The translations under genes were made by a program, and so were the position numbers. 64,000 nucleotides of DNA from a virus, in the IMG/VR virus record IMGVR_UViG_3300023199_000127, positions 62,001 through 126,000 of that record; one strand, 5' to 3'. Positions within the stretch are counted from its first letter, which is position 1; every line of letters starts with the position of its first letter. Shown piece by piece: positions 45,750-53,157 of this stretch. The notes below the pieces were generated by a model, which searched no databases, had not been told where the DNA came from, and saw nothing but the letters and a program-made list of their open reading frames with translations.

Positions 45750-47086
45750 AGTCGAACTCCGAAAGCAGAACGCCCCTCCTGGGCAGCTAAATCATCAAGC
45801 AGTTTCTTCCACTGAGCAGCAATGATGGTGTAGTCAAAATTCTCTACCACTGAACGTCGTCCTGCACGTCCCATAGACTTACGCATCTCCTTGTTCTGCG
45901 CAAGCAGGTAACAGTGCAAGACACACTGTGCAATATCAGGAATCACCCGCTCGATACCTGAGCCGTGCTCCGTAATACGAGCAGCCTCCGGCACAGCAAT
46001 GCCACCAATCTGTTTCCCAACCTCTCCTTGTCCAGAGTAGTCTGAGTAAATCACAGGCACGCCGGCTGCGGCAGCCTCAATCAGAGGCATGCCGAAGCCC
46101 TCACCACCAGACATCGACACATACATGTCGAACAGGTTGTAGACGTCGTTCATGGCCCCATCATCAAAGCCCTTGGTGTGACCCAGGCCTTGCGTGTAGA
46201 TCACTTCGCCCTTCTGGCCCCACAGTTCCTCCTGGTAGGGGAAGTTGATACCTCCCTCCTGAGCAAAACTGTGCACCCAGAAACGCATGTTCGGCATAGC
46301 CTTGGGATGAATCCAGTCACCACTCGTATTTCCTTGAGGTGCATATCCCTTACGTGCATTGCGATCGTAATGTCCAAGTTCCACGCCACCATCTGCCTTG
46401 TACATCCAATTTCCTGAACGCAGATAATACTGAATCGGGTATATGATCCAGGGCATCTTACGAAACTGATTCTTACCAACGAAGCCCATCACGATGGCAT
46501 CCTTGGAGTACCGTGAGCCCAGCGCATGCTTACGCAAGTTCTCTCGCTGATCATCGGATAGAGGCTTAAACACCTCAGGATCTACACCATGATAAACAGT
46601 CTCCGCAGAACCACCAGTCAAACTCTGCATGGCCTTAGAACCCCACTTGGTGACACCCACCAGCAGATCACACTGCTGCAGGGTGTCCTTGTACACCGAG
46701 GGGATCGGCTCTCCATCTATGGGAATCCACAGTGCAAGCTTGAAACCCATAGTGCGACGCCACTCTGCAAGGTGTTCAATCATGTATGCATCAGCCAAAG
46801 ACCAGACAATGTCTGGTCTCATCTGATGCACCAGACGACCAAAGGACTGTGCTCCATATCGATCCCCCTCCTGTAGCATCGGTCGACCCTCAGGATCGAA
46901 ACCTGCATTGGTGGGGTAAATCTCAAAAGGAACCTCTAGTCCTTCGATCGTCTTCTGATGGAACCACGCATGCTGAGCAATACGATACTGACCTGTCTGC
47001 AAAAGTGCAGTCCAGAGGTCGCGAGTAATGCGACCAAAAGACGTGTGCGTTGCAGCACTGTAAGTGGACAACAGGATCTTGGTCAT
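45746..47086 (-). CDS. GT-B family 4 glycosyltransferase
   Basis: 446 aa. Starts LLSTYSAATHTSFGRITRDL; YHGVDPEVF is the hinge phrase, IVMGFVGKNQFRK the C-domain start, and SGGEGFGMPLIEAAAAG an intact Ex7E donor motif. It forms a pair with the next GT4 gene and follows the Cas4-like gene at 47083 (ATGA overlap). Second part of the phage glycan machinery, about 5 kb from the main cassette. Confidence 0.8.
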   Translation of the reverse strand: MTKILLSTYSAATHTSFGRITRDLWTALLQTGQYRIAQHAWFHQKTIEGLEVPFEIYPTNAGFDPEGRPMLQEGDRYGAQSFGRLVHQMRPDIVWSLADAYMIEHLAEWRRTMGFKLALWIPIDGEPIPSVYKDTLQQCDLLVGVTKWGSKAMQSLTGGSAETVYHGVDPEVFKPLSDDQRENLRKHALGSRYSKDAIVMGFVGKNQFRKMPWIIYPIQYYLRSGNWMYKADGGVELGHYDRNARKGYAPQGNTSGDWIHPKAMPNMRFWVHSFAQEGGINFPYQEELWGQKGEVIYTQGLGHTKGFDDGAMNDVYNLFDMYVSMSGGEGFGMPLIEAAAAGVPVIYSDYSGQGEVGKQIGGIAVPEAARITEHGSGIERVIPDIAQCVLHCYLLAQNKEMRKSMGRAGRRSVVENFDYTIIAAQWKKLLDDLAAQEGRSAFGVRL

Positions 47087-47952
47087 TTCATTCGGTTCTT
47101 CAGAACTTCAATATCGTGCTTATGCACGCGCCCTGTGTGGGCCTCGTTGCAGATTTTCTGGAATGGACAGGTTCTACACCTGCTCATATGCGGGGTCTGA
47201 AATACCACATTCTCCTGCATACCCCGCACCAGATTTTTCAGTGTAGCAGAGAAGCCACGATTTCGCACCCTGATGGTCTTTATCTCTGGAGACTGGGATC
47301 TATGCCAGGGACTGAAGGAGACGTGATGAATCTGAGCCTTGGGCTCCGCGTCCCGCAATACCGCCTGAGTCCAGGCCCCCTTGATAGGGTAGAACCGTGG
47401 AGAGGACAAGGAACTCTTCTCATTGGTGATATGGAGGACGATTGGCCCATGACAGTACGTTCTGTCTCGAGCCATCATGATTCCATCCAGCTCACCCTCA
47501 ATGACGTGCCCCCAGAGCTCCACAGCGGCCGGCAGACGGCCTGCAGAGATCTCGAAGTCTCCTCGGTAGCTAGTCCACCTAGCGAACTCCTGGAGGGCCA
47601 GAGAGCCCTCCTGGAGGTACAGGGAGTACTTGGCAGCCTGGTCTAGCATCCCACCAGCTGCACTGAAGCCCTTAGAGAGCACCTTCTTGAAGATCTCGAC
47701 AGCCTGAGAGGCTGGCGATCGCTTCGAATTTGCTCCCACCTCAGTCATCTTGTACGCATAGTGACTAATCGCTTCGCGTACAGATTCGTAGTACACCTGC
47801 TCAAGATCCCGCTCCGCATGGGGCAAGCTCCACTGGTACTGATACCGCCATTTCAATGAACAGTATCCATAGGTCAGGATCTCATTGATGTGCATGAATA
47901 AAGGAGCCCAGGGTGAACCCCCGGGTTCCCCATTGCAAGAAGCATCCTCCAT
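47083..47952 (-). CDS. Second Cas4-like PD-(D/E)XK nuclease
   Basis: 289 aa (an in-frame ATG at 47895 gives 270 aa and follows a small GC-rich hairpin, so the start is uncertain). YGYCSLKWRY supplies the first Cys, GELDGIM the Asp and ITNEKSS the ExK of the catalytic core, and CRTCPFQKIC the cysteine cluster near the C-terminus. Same layout as the 355-aa gene but clearly diverged. Probably an Fe-S nuclease for DNA ends. Confidence 0.65.
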   Translation of the reverse strand: MEDASCNGEPGGSPWAPLFMHINEILTYGYCSLKWRYQYQWSLPHAERDLEQVYYESVREAISHYAYKMTEVGANSKRSPASQAVEIFKKVLSKGFSAAGGMLDQAAKYSLYLQEGSLALQEFARWTSYRGDFEISAGRLPAAVELWGHVIEGELDGIMMARDRTYCHGPIVLHITNEKSSLSSPRFYPIKGAWTQAVLRDAEPKAQIHHVSFSPWHRSQSPEIKTIRVRNRGFSATLKNLVRGMQENVVFQTPHMSRCRTCPFQKICNEAHTGRVHKHDIEVLKNRMK

Positions 47953-47967
47953 GACGAAGGTTTTATT

Positions 47968-48468
47968 CTAGTCGGACTTGGGCTCGATCGCAAGAACATC
48001 TGACCAATCGATCACGTCGATGGACAGAGCCTTGGCGCCAACGGTGAGACCAATCTTCTTCTGCCCAATGGGCGGATAGTAGATGAGATCACCCGTATGC
48101 ACCTCAGAAACCGGGAGGTAGTCCACCTCCAGTTCGAGATTGCTCTTGATGATGTCAAAGCTCAGTGACTCATCCGTCATCTGGAAGCCGGCGGCCTGCA
48201 GCACGCCTGCTTTCAGATGATTGTTCTGGATGATCACAGCAATGTCCTTGCTGGGCCGAATCACCATGCCCTTCTTAGCAGCTGCCTGGTGAATATCCTG
48301 GGCATTCTGGGGCATATAGATTCGGCCGATCTTCTCCTCCTTGGGGAACTCCACAACGAGGATGCGAGAGCCATGAACCTGAAGGTTCTGTGCCTTCTCC
48401 AGAAGGAGCTTCATCTCCTCCTTAGTAAGGGGCTCTTGATTCTTAGGGGCTTCTTGAATGAGATCCAT
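47968..48468 (-). CDS. GroES-like co-chaperonin-type protein
   Basis: 166 aa from ATG 48468 with AGAGGAAAC upstream; a longer frame runs through the tRNA and is rejected. HGSRILVVEFPKEEKIGRIY then MPQNAQ recalls the GroES start (SRIL/V, then a mobile loop and GxIxxP), and GDLIYYPPIGQKK with DVIDWSDVLAI matches the GroES end (GDxVxY...xSDILAI). Phage GroES homologues such as T4 gp31 cap the host GroEL to fold capsid protein. The helical 40-residue N-terminus is extra. A strong terminator lies only 12 bases upstream of the start. Confidence 0.6.
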   Translation of the reverse strand: MDLIQEAPKNQEPLTKEEMKLLLEKAQNLQVHGSRILVVEFPKEEKIGRIYMPQNAQDIHQAAAKKGMVIRPSKDIAVIIQNNHLKAGVLQAAGFQMTDESLSFDIIKSNLELEVDYLPVSEVHTGDLIYYPPIGQKKIGLTVGAKALSIDVIDWSDVLAIEPKSD

Positions 48469-48479
48469 GTTTCCTCTAC

Positions 48480-48506
48480 AAAAAAGGTGGGGGCCCGAAG
48501 GCCCCC
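48480..48506 (-). terminator. Intrinsic terminator downstream of tRNA-Asn, just before the GroES-like gene
   Basis: On the minus strand GGGGGCC-TTCG-GGCCCCC (48506 to 48489), a seven-pair stem closed by a stable UUCG loop, is followed by ACC and six T (48485-48480). This is a textbook rho-independent terminator for transcripts coming from tRNA-Asn. The GroES-like start codon follows only 12 bases after the T-run. Confidence 0.85.
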
Positions 48507-48545
48507 GATTCACACAACAACAGGAGTCGCAAACTGGCCGAAGCC

Positions 48546-48621
48546 TGGCTGTGGGGGCAGGAATTGAACCTGCGACCAACGCATTAACAGTGCGCCGCTC
48601 TACCAACTGAGCTACCCCACA
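48546..48621 (-). tRNA. tRNA-Asn (GTT)
   Basis: Full cloverleaf on the minus strand: acceptor TGTGGGG/CCCCACA, D arm GCTC..GAGC, anticodon loop CTGTTAA with stem GCGCA/TGCGT, T arm GCAGG-TTCAATT-CCTGC, discriminator G, and an encoded CCA (48548-48546). Reads AAC/AAU codons. Confidence 0.95.
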
Positions 48622-48633
48622 AACGGGTTGCTC

Positions 48634-48642
48634 AGTGTACCA
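48634..48642 (-). promoter_or_regulatory. Candidate extended -10 promoter for tRNA-Asn
   Basis: TGGTACACT on the minus strand, 12 bases before the tRNA 5' end, giving a start close to the mature RNA. The same nine bases lie upstream of the ClpP-like gene (27812-27820). No recognisable -35. Confidence 0.35.
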
Positions 48643-48810
48643 CTCCCAGACTAACTAGGCTAGGCTAGCTTCTCCAAGACTACTTCAGTGATCCAGTCTC
48701 CAGGATCAAGCTGACAACTGCTTACCGTCTCAAAAGGTATTTCTTGAATCTCCAGAAGTTCAAATTATCGAAATGTGGGGCTGTATACCCGGATAAAGAT
48801 CGCAGCTTTG
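48643..48810 (-). other. Non-coding remnant between tRNA-Asn promoter and the truncated P-loop gene
   Basis: No complete gene. The minus strand shows short open fragments in different frames, one ending PGDWITEVVLEKLA at 48660 without a usual start codon. This and the truncated gene just upstream suggest decay of a former larger gene. Confidence 0.4.
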
Positions 48811-48942
48811 CTAGACCAGGCCCTTGGCGTATTCAGTGGCGTACTCAGCATTGACATAAAGCTTCTTCAGTTTGCTGAAGACACTGGCAGCCGTAGTGCT
48901 TTTACCAGTGCTAGGACCACCAAAGAGATTTACTACCAACAT
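48811..48942 (-). pseudogene. Truncated P-loop kinase/AAA-like gene (N-terminal 43 aa only)
   Basis: ATG 48942 to TAG 48811-48813. The product has VVNLFGGPSTGKSTTAA (Walker A) and LKKLYVNAEYATEYAKGLV, which matches the first 45 residues of phage AAA/NadR-type P-loop proteins normally about 170-200 aa long. The stop falls where the family continues, and no Walker B or lid region can be found downstream. I read it as a broken gene; a short functional peptide is less likely. Confidence 0.6.
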
Positions 48943-48945
48943 TGA

Positions 48946-49113
48946 CTACACCACTTCGCCTTCCATATCAGTGCACGTCATAAAGACACCCCAGTGTCCG
49001 AATTCTCGCGCCTGCTTCTTGGCCTCGGCAATAGCTTCTTCCTCAGACTCAGCAATGATTTCCACATGACCCTCGAGAGTGACGCGGAGATCAATTCCGT
49101 ATGTTTTCAGCAT
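48946..49113 (-). CDS. Small protein, function unknown
   Basis: 55 aa, ATG 49113 three bases after the upstream stop, TAG three bases before the truncated P-loop gene. Strand-helix-strand: YGIDLRVTLEGHVEIIAES, EEEAIAEAKKQAREFG, GVFMTCTDMEG. No family recognised, but codon use and packing are normal. Confidence 0.6.
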   Translation of the reverse strand: MLKTYGIDLRVTLEGHVEIIAESEEEAIAEAKKQAREFGHWGVFMTCTDMEGEVV

Positions 49114-49116
49114 GAC

Positions 49117-49551
49117 TTAGTCGTGATCGTACTCAGAAATCTCAATACCGTCACGCTTTACTGTGACGGCAACGTGATCACCAAACATGTCCTCGTAAGC
49201 ATCAGTACTAAACAACTCCAGGAACCGGTGAACAGCGTCGCTAACTGCTAGTTGATCTTCTGTGTAATTCGAAGAATCACAGTATAAACCAGGACGCTCA
49301 AACTGTACGATCTCTTCACCATCATTCCATTCCATCTCACCATAGTCAGTATATACTGAGAAGATACAAGCATCTCCATCATTGAAATGGGGGGTGTACT
49401 GATGCCAGCTGAAGCTGACTAGCTTCGGGAACTTAGCAAAGACCTCGTCAACGCCTTCCTGGAAGGCGAGACGAGCTGCTGTCAGAGCAGCTTCCAAAGC
49501 CGCATCAGCGTCTTTCTGCGCTGCCGCATACTTTTCCATGAAAGTAGACAT
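49117..49551 (-). CDS. Acidic protein, function unknown
   Basis: 144 aa. Helical N-terminus (KYAAAQKDADAALEAALTAA) then sheet-rich (LVSFSWHQYTPHFNDGDA, CIFSVYTDYGEMEW) and a TVKRDGIEISEYDHD end. No catalytic motif; common type of phage accessory protein. Confidence 0.6.
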   Translation of the reverse strand: MSTFMEKYAAAQKDADAALEAALTAARLAFQEGVDEVFAKFPKLVSFSWHQYTPHFNDGDACIFSVYTDYGEMEWNDGEEIVQFERPGLYCDSSNYTEDQLAVSDAVHRFLELFSTDAYEDMFGDHVAVTVKRDGIEISEYDHD

Positions 49552-49559
49552 TGAAACTC

Positions 49560-50027
49560 CTAATCAACAAACATTCCACCACCGTGGCTGTCTTTCTTAC
49601 TTGAAATACCAGGTTGATAAACAAACTGGTCCCACGACTGTTGCTTGCCAGGAGCAGCGGGCTTCTCCAGCTTCCTACAAGAAGCAGGAGGAGCCCCCTT
49701 GCCCTTCAGCATCCACTCTTCCATTTCTATGTTAGACAGATAGTCCTGAGCCGATGGGATAAAGCGACCGCCAAAGTCCTCAAGCACATGCTGCTCACCA
49801 ACGTCACGTACTGACACCTTCTTGCCATCTGAATTGACAATATACACTCCAAAGATCTTCTCCAGAATGGTGCCAACAAACCAGCTTGTATGAGTCAATG
49901 CACGGTGGCGACTATTTGCTACCGTAGCCTTGGAAGAATCCATCAGGTTATGAATATCCAGATAGTCCTCTACTTTACCGCCGAACTTCTTGACCGAAGA
50001 CTCAGCGTGGATCAACGGCTTGGCCAT
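49560..50027 (-). CDS. Conserved phage-type protein (DUF6915-like)
   Basis: 155 aa. The core (AESSVKKFGGKVEDYLDIHN, then RHRALTHTSWFVGTILEKIF and VRDVGEQHVLEDFGGRFIPS) matches from memory a family of short phage and bacterial proteins annotated as DUF6915. The HxAL/THTSWF and EQHVLEDF blocks look conserved, with several His that could bind metal. The C-terminus is Lys/Gly-rich. Function unknown. Confidence 0.6.
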   Translation of the reverse strand: MAKPLIHAESSVKKFGGKVEDYLDIHNLMDSSKATVANSRHRALTHTSWFVGTILEKIFGVYIVNSDGKKVSVRDVGEQHVLEDFGGRFIPSAQDYLSNIEMEEWMLKGKGAPPASCRKLEKPAAPGKQQSWDQFVYQPGISSKKDSHGGGMFVD

Positions 50028-50031
50028 CCTG

Positions 50032-50253
50032 CTATCCCTCTATGCACAGAGCATCAAACAATGTCATCAGATCGATAGGCGCCTTGATATAGATGATGCG
50101 AACATGACCTTATTGTTTGGCTTGCTCTATCTTGTCATCAAACCCCTGAGGATTTGCATCATCAGCATCGAACACATCCCATGCTTCAAATACCTCAGGG
50201 AAATCTTCAGTACGACGCCAAAGAATGATGCATTTCAGTATAGTGGTGGGCAT
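50032..50253 (-). pseudogene. Small gene interrupted by an in-frame TAA
   Basis: ATG 50253 overlaps the preceding TAA (TAATG) and encodes 47 aa (MPTTILKCIILWRRTEDF, then EAWDVFDADDANPQGFDD) to TAA at 50110-50112. The same frame then continues for 24 codons (HVRIIYIKAPIDLMTLFD) to TAG at 50032-50034, and this part also looks like protein. Together they form one 72-residue small protein of a common strand-helix-strand type, so the TAA is either a mutation or a read-through point. If the first stop is used, the 47-aa protein is made. Confidence 0.5.
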
Positions 50254-50549
50254 TACAAACCTCGGTTCTTAATGAACCTGTTTAGTCGATCAATGAATCG
50301 ACACCCATCCTCGAGACGTGTAAACCACACATTCAGAGAACAATACTCTGAGTCGGGGTGCATCTGTTCGTCGATTACACTAGTATCGATGAGCTTATCT
50401 TCCACGTCCCCATTACCATCACAGTCCTCAAAGAGACCATAAGCTGCGCAGGTCCCTATCATGCTTCTCTCAAAGCACCATAGACCACTATCAGACTGCT
50501 CAATGTCTTCATAGGTGAAGACAGGCATCGTTTCATTCTGGTAGTACAT
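50253..50549 (-). CDS. Small acidic protein, function unknown
   Basis: 98 aa, ATG overlapping the stop of the 35-aa membrane peptide gene. FTYEDIEQSDSGLWCFERSM, then YCSLNVWFTRLEDGCRF and a basic end. No recognised family. Confidence 0.6.
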   Translation of the reverse strand: MYYQNETMPVFTYEDIEQSDSGLWCFERSMIGTCAAYGLFEDCDGNGDVEDKLIDTSVIDEQMHPDSEYCSLNVWFTRLEDGCRFIDRLNRFIKNRGL

Positions 50550-50656
50550 TAGCTACACGCTCTCAAAATGTATGCAGTAGCAACACAAAGGAAGGCCAAC
50601 TGGACCACTCGCAGAGTAATAACAGTTATGCATAGCAACCAGTCCTGAAAACTCAC
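50549..50656 (-). CDS. Single-helix membrane mini-protein (35 aa)
   Basis: 35 aa. GTG 50656 overlaps the dCMP deaminase TAG (TAGTG) and its TAA overlaps the next ATG (TAATG), so it is coupled on both sides. Nearly all of it is one hydrophobic helix (LLCITVITLRVVQLAFLCVA). Such peptides can modulate membranes or lysis; no proof. Confidence 0.6.
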   Translation of the reverse strand: MSFQDWLLCITVITLRVVQLAFLCVATAYILRACS

Positions 50657-51162
50657 TAGATCTTCTCTACCACACGCAGCATGACACCACATTCATTGAT
50701 GTGCTGCACGGAGAATCTACAGGACTCCCTCCACCTATCAGAGACTTCCTGGTCTCTAAAATTATGGTACTCCGGAATGAAGATGGCACGAATGCCGGCC
50801 TGAATCAGGCCTCGAGTGCAATCTACACAGGGCGGCCCGGTGACGAAGGCAACGGTGCCGTCCGTAGCAACGCCACGTCGAGCAGCACCATAAAGCGCAT
50901 TGCGCTCCGAGTGTTCAAAGAAGGCATACTTCTGCGGACGCTGATGACGCCAGCTTACGGCATCATCCATGCCACGAACCATACCGTTGTAACCAAAGGC
51001 CACCTCGTTACGGTTAAGATCGACCAAGACACAGCCACACTGTGTGCTCGTATCCTTGGACATAGACGCTTTCAGACGTGCCTGCTCAATGAAGTGACGC
51101 TGCCACTTCGTAGTAAAAACAAGCTGCACGTCTTCGTGGCACACATCGTTATTTTCCATCAT
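50656..51162 (-). CDS. Deoxycytidylate (dCMP) deaminase family protein
   Basis: 168 aa. FEHSERNAL gives the HxE catalytic pair (His84, Glu86) and GPPCVDC the PCxxC zinc ligands (Cys112, Cys115). Layout fits phage dCMP deaminases that make dUMP for thymidylate synthesis. Works with the thymidylate kinase and MazG fusion elsewhere in the window to balance dNTPs. Confidence 0.85.
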   Translation of the reverse strand: MMENNDVCHEDVQLVFTTKWQRHFIEQARLKASMSKDTSTQCGCVLVDLNRNEVAFGYNGMVRGMDDAVSWRHQRPQKYAFFEHSERNALYGAARRGVATDGTVAFVTGPPCVDCTRGLIQAGIRAIFIPEYHNFRDQEVSDRWRESCRFSVQHINECGVMLRVVEKI

Positions 51163-51168
51163 GGGACT

Positions 51169-51540
51169 TTACCGATCTTTGAGCCGATCCATATCCTGGC
51201 ACAGCTCTCGTAGAAGTCGCTCACTGCTCTCAAACCAAATCATGGTGATCTCAGTATCAGGACCAAAGTCCTCATAAGCACCACCATACTTACGCATATG
51301 CTCATAGAACTGCTGAGAGTTGTCATACCCCAACAGAAAAGCATCAGCAAACCGAGCGGTTGTTTTCTCAACACCAAAGATCAAGATAGGCTTCGAGTAA
51401 CTTCTGTCCTCAGAAACAGCACGACACTCACCAGGAATGTAATCACGGAAACCTGCTCTCACCGTTACTCTAATGTCTTCGCTCTTGATGCCAGGCAAAA
51501 GGTCATCTGCGAAGACAAGCGGTGCATTCACAATTTCCAT
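51169..51540 (-). CDS. Small protein, possibly ASCH-like
   Basis: 123 aa. APLVFADDLLPGIKSEDIRV then TVRAG and YIPGE resemble the opening of ASCH-type RNA-binding domains (GxKxxTxR then GD/GE), and MIWFESSERLLRELC ends it. The match is loose. Lies directly after the ligase gene in the transcription order. Confidence 0.5.
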   Translation of the reverse strand: MEIVNAPLVFADDLLPGIKSEDIRVTVRAGFRDYIPGECRAVSEDRSYSKPILIFGVEKTTARFADAFLLGYDNSQQFYEHMRKYGGAYEDFGPDTEITMIWFESSERLLRELCQDMDRLKDR

Positions 51541-52728
51541 TCATACATCCTCTCGAAAAGTGATGCCAACAGGTAGGAAAGGCTTTAGGTCCTTGGTCCT
51601 TTGCTGGAATCGCACCGTCAGCTTCCTACCAATGTAGTCATCCTTGTTGGACAAATATCCTTCGCGGATCTGCTGATTACCACGCGGAACGACGTCAAAC
51701 TCCTCGTCATTGACGTCGTTCTTGCAGACAAAGACCACAGCCTTTTCATGCTTGCCCTTACCAGGCTTAGCATCAATAACCATGAACTCCTCGTCCTCGA
51801 ACTGTTTCAACTTCAGCAGTTCGTTAGAGCGATAACCCCATTCATAGAACCCAGTACGAGAGCGTACCATGGCGCCCTCATATCCCCTGGCAACTACTCT
51901 GGTCTCCGCAGCTTTCAGCTCCTGCAGATCATTCACTGTCTTTGAAGGTACGAGACGTATCAACGGCTCGTGCCGGCGGAACTTCTCGCCGTATATGAGA
52001 TAGAGATACTCAGCGCGCTCTGACCAAGGAGCTTCGTCTCCATGCACAGGAATAACCGGCATGTCGAAGATCCAATACTCGAGCTTCACACGATCGTCCT
52101 TCGGGTTCTTGGAATTATGCTTAGGGACCAAGGCATTGATCTCCTCTAGCAGCATCCCATGGATGTACAACTCGCCATCGAAGACACATCCTCGAGGCAA
52201 GATGTTCTGGATGGGGTCCGTGACATGCTCCAGGAAAGGAAAGAGCTTGCCGCTGTTAGAGCGCAAGGTGACCTTGCCCTCCTCCCATTGTGCGGTTGCA
52301 CGGACCCCATCCAGCTTGGGCTGGACATCAAAGCCACTTGAATTGGCCTCCATGAACTTCTTGGCTTTGGAGGTGAGGTGATACTCGCCTTCCTTGTCTT
52401 GCCGATAGAAGGGCTGAGCCTTCATCGGCTGGGACAAGGGTGCCTGAGCATCCTCCACGGTAAGCGAGTATTTGCGCTCCAGCTTATGCTTGTGCTTATA
52501 CAGAGCCTCATTAATAGCCTGCTGCTCTGCTGTAGTCTCATGCTTCTTGCCCACATTTGTCGGCTGAGCGCGTACCTTCGACGTCTGCTTCTTACCGTCG
52601 ATAGTACCGTAGCTAGTGTAGACAAACTGATCCTTAGCCCACACCTGCCACACTCTCATTTCGCCCTTTCTGCCCTTATGGTAGAGAGGGGGGCATGTAT
52701 GCGATGCATCATCCGGAGCGAGATTCAT
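51541..52728 (-). CDS. ATP-dependent DNA ligase with N-terminal WGR-like domain
   Basis: 395 aa. Residues about 12-88 form a WGR-like module (WQVWAKDQFVYTSYGTIDGK, AEQQAINEALYKHKHK). The catalytic core follows: PKLDGVR with the nucleotidyl Lys138 (motif I), CVFDGELY (III), GYEGAMVR (IV) and ELLKLKQF (V), then an OB-fold end. It joins nicked DNA during phage replication. WGR domains bind DNA ends in other repair proteins, so the fusion may target the ligase. Confidence 0.85.
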   Translation of the reverse strand: MNLAPDDASHTCPPLYHKGRKGEMRVWQVWAKDQFVYTSYGTIDGKKQTSKVRAQPTNVGKKHETTAEQQAINEALYKHKHKLERKYSLTVEDAQAPLSQPMKAQPFYRQDKEGEYHLTSKAKKFMEANSSGFDVQPKLDGVRATAQWEEGKVTLRSNSGKLFPFLEHVTDPIQNILPRGCVFDGELYIHGMLLEEINALVPKHNSKNPKDDRVKLEYWIFDMPVIPVHGDEAPWSERAEYLYLIYGEKFRRHEPLIRLVPSKTVNDLQELKAAETRVVARGYEGAMVRSRTGFYEWGYRSNELLKLKQFEDEEFMVIDAKPGKGKHEKAVVFVCKNDVNDEEFDVVPRGNQQIREGYLSNKDDYIGRKLTVRFQQRTKDLKPFLPVGITFREDV

Positions 52729-52999
52729 GGTACTTCCTTAGAAACCTTTCAACGCCTCTTACAGAAAAAGGCCACACATCCATTTCAGTATAGATCCTGA
52801 CGTTGTCAAAGAAACATCCTCGATATTCAACCGTTCCCGGGTCCTTAGTTTCTTGGAATCTATTCATTCTATACACCAGAATATCAATCTGCTGTACTGT
52901 GAGATACAACACAGGTGCCAGGTGAGCGTCACTGCCAATGGGAACAAAATCAATGTGTTCAGGTATTCTTCTAAGGTTCATTTCATAGCAAGGAGCCAT
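52709..52999 (-). CDS. Small protein, function unknown
   Basis: 96 aa, overlapping the ligase gene start by 20 bases. FVPIGSDAHLAPVLYLTVQQ, then helix and strand parts (YRGCFFDNVRIYTEMDVW). A second ATG six codons in is possible. No family recognised. Confidence 0.55.
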   Translation of the reverse strand: MAPCYEMNLRRIPEHIDFVPIGSDAHLAPVLYLTVQQIDILVYRMNRFQETKDPGTVEYRGCFFDNVRIYTEMDVWPFSVRGVERFLRKYHESRSG

Positions 53000-53026
53000 G
53001 AAACCGTAGCAACCTTCTTCTTTGTA

Positions 53027-53049
53027 CCGCGTGCCCTAATGGCGCGCGG
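53027..53049 (-). other. GC-rich hairpin downstream of tRNA-Ala
   Basis: Nine-pair inverted repeat CCGCGTGCC/GGCGCGCGG (with one G-T) around a five-base loop, 33 bases past the tRNA-Ala 3' end on the minus strand. No T-run follows. It could end or protect the tRNA precursor. Confidence 0.45.
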
Positions 53050-53081
53050 GACTAACGTGTAGTGCCATATCTAAAGAGGAA

Positions 53082-53157
53082 TGGTGGACCCGACAGGATT
53101 TGAACCTGCGACCCCCTGCGTGCAAAGCAGGTGCTCTCCCAGCTGAGCTACGAGCCC
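53082..53157 (-). tRNA. tRNA-Ala (TGC)
   Basis: Canonical cloverleaf on the minus strand: acceptor GGGCTCG/CGGGTCC with the G3:T70 pair that alanyl-tRNA synthetase reads, anticodon loop TTTGCAC, stem CCTGC/GCAGG, T arm GCAGG-TTCAAAT-CCTGT, discriminator A and an encoded CCA. Confidence 0.95.

Noticed and set aside
40615-47952. CRISPR-Cas locus suggested by two Cas4-like proteins
   Set aside because: No repeat-spacer array and no other cas gene; Cas4-like nucleases are common in phage replication modules.
48469-48606. N-terminal extension of the GroES-like gene
   Set aside because: It would read through tRNA-Asn and the terminator; ATG 48468 has a ribosome site.
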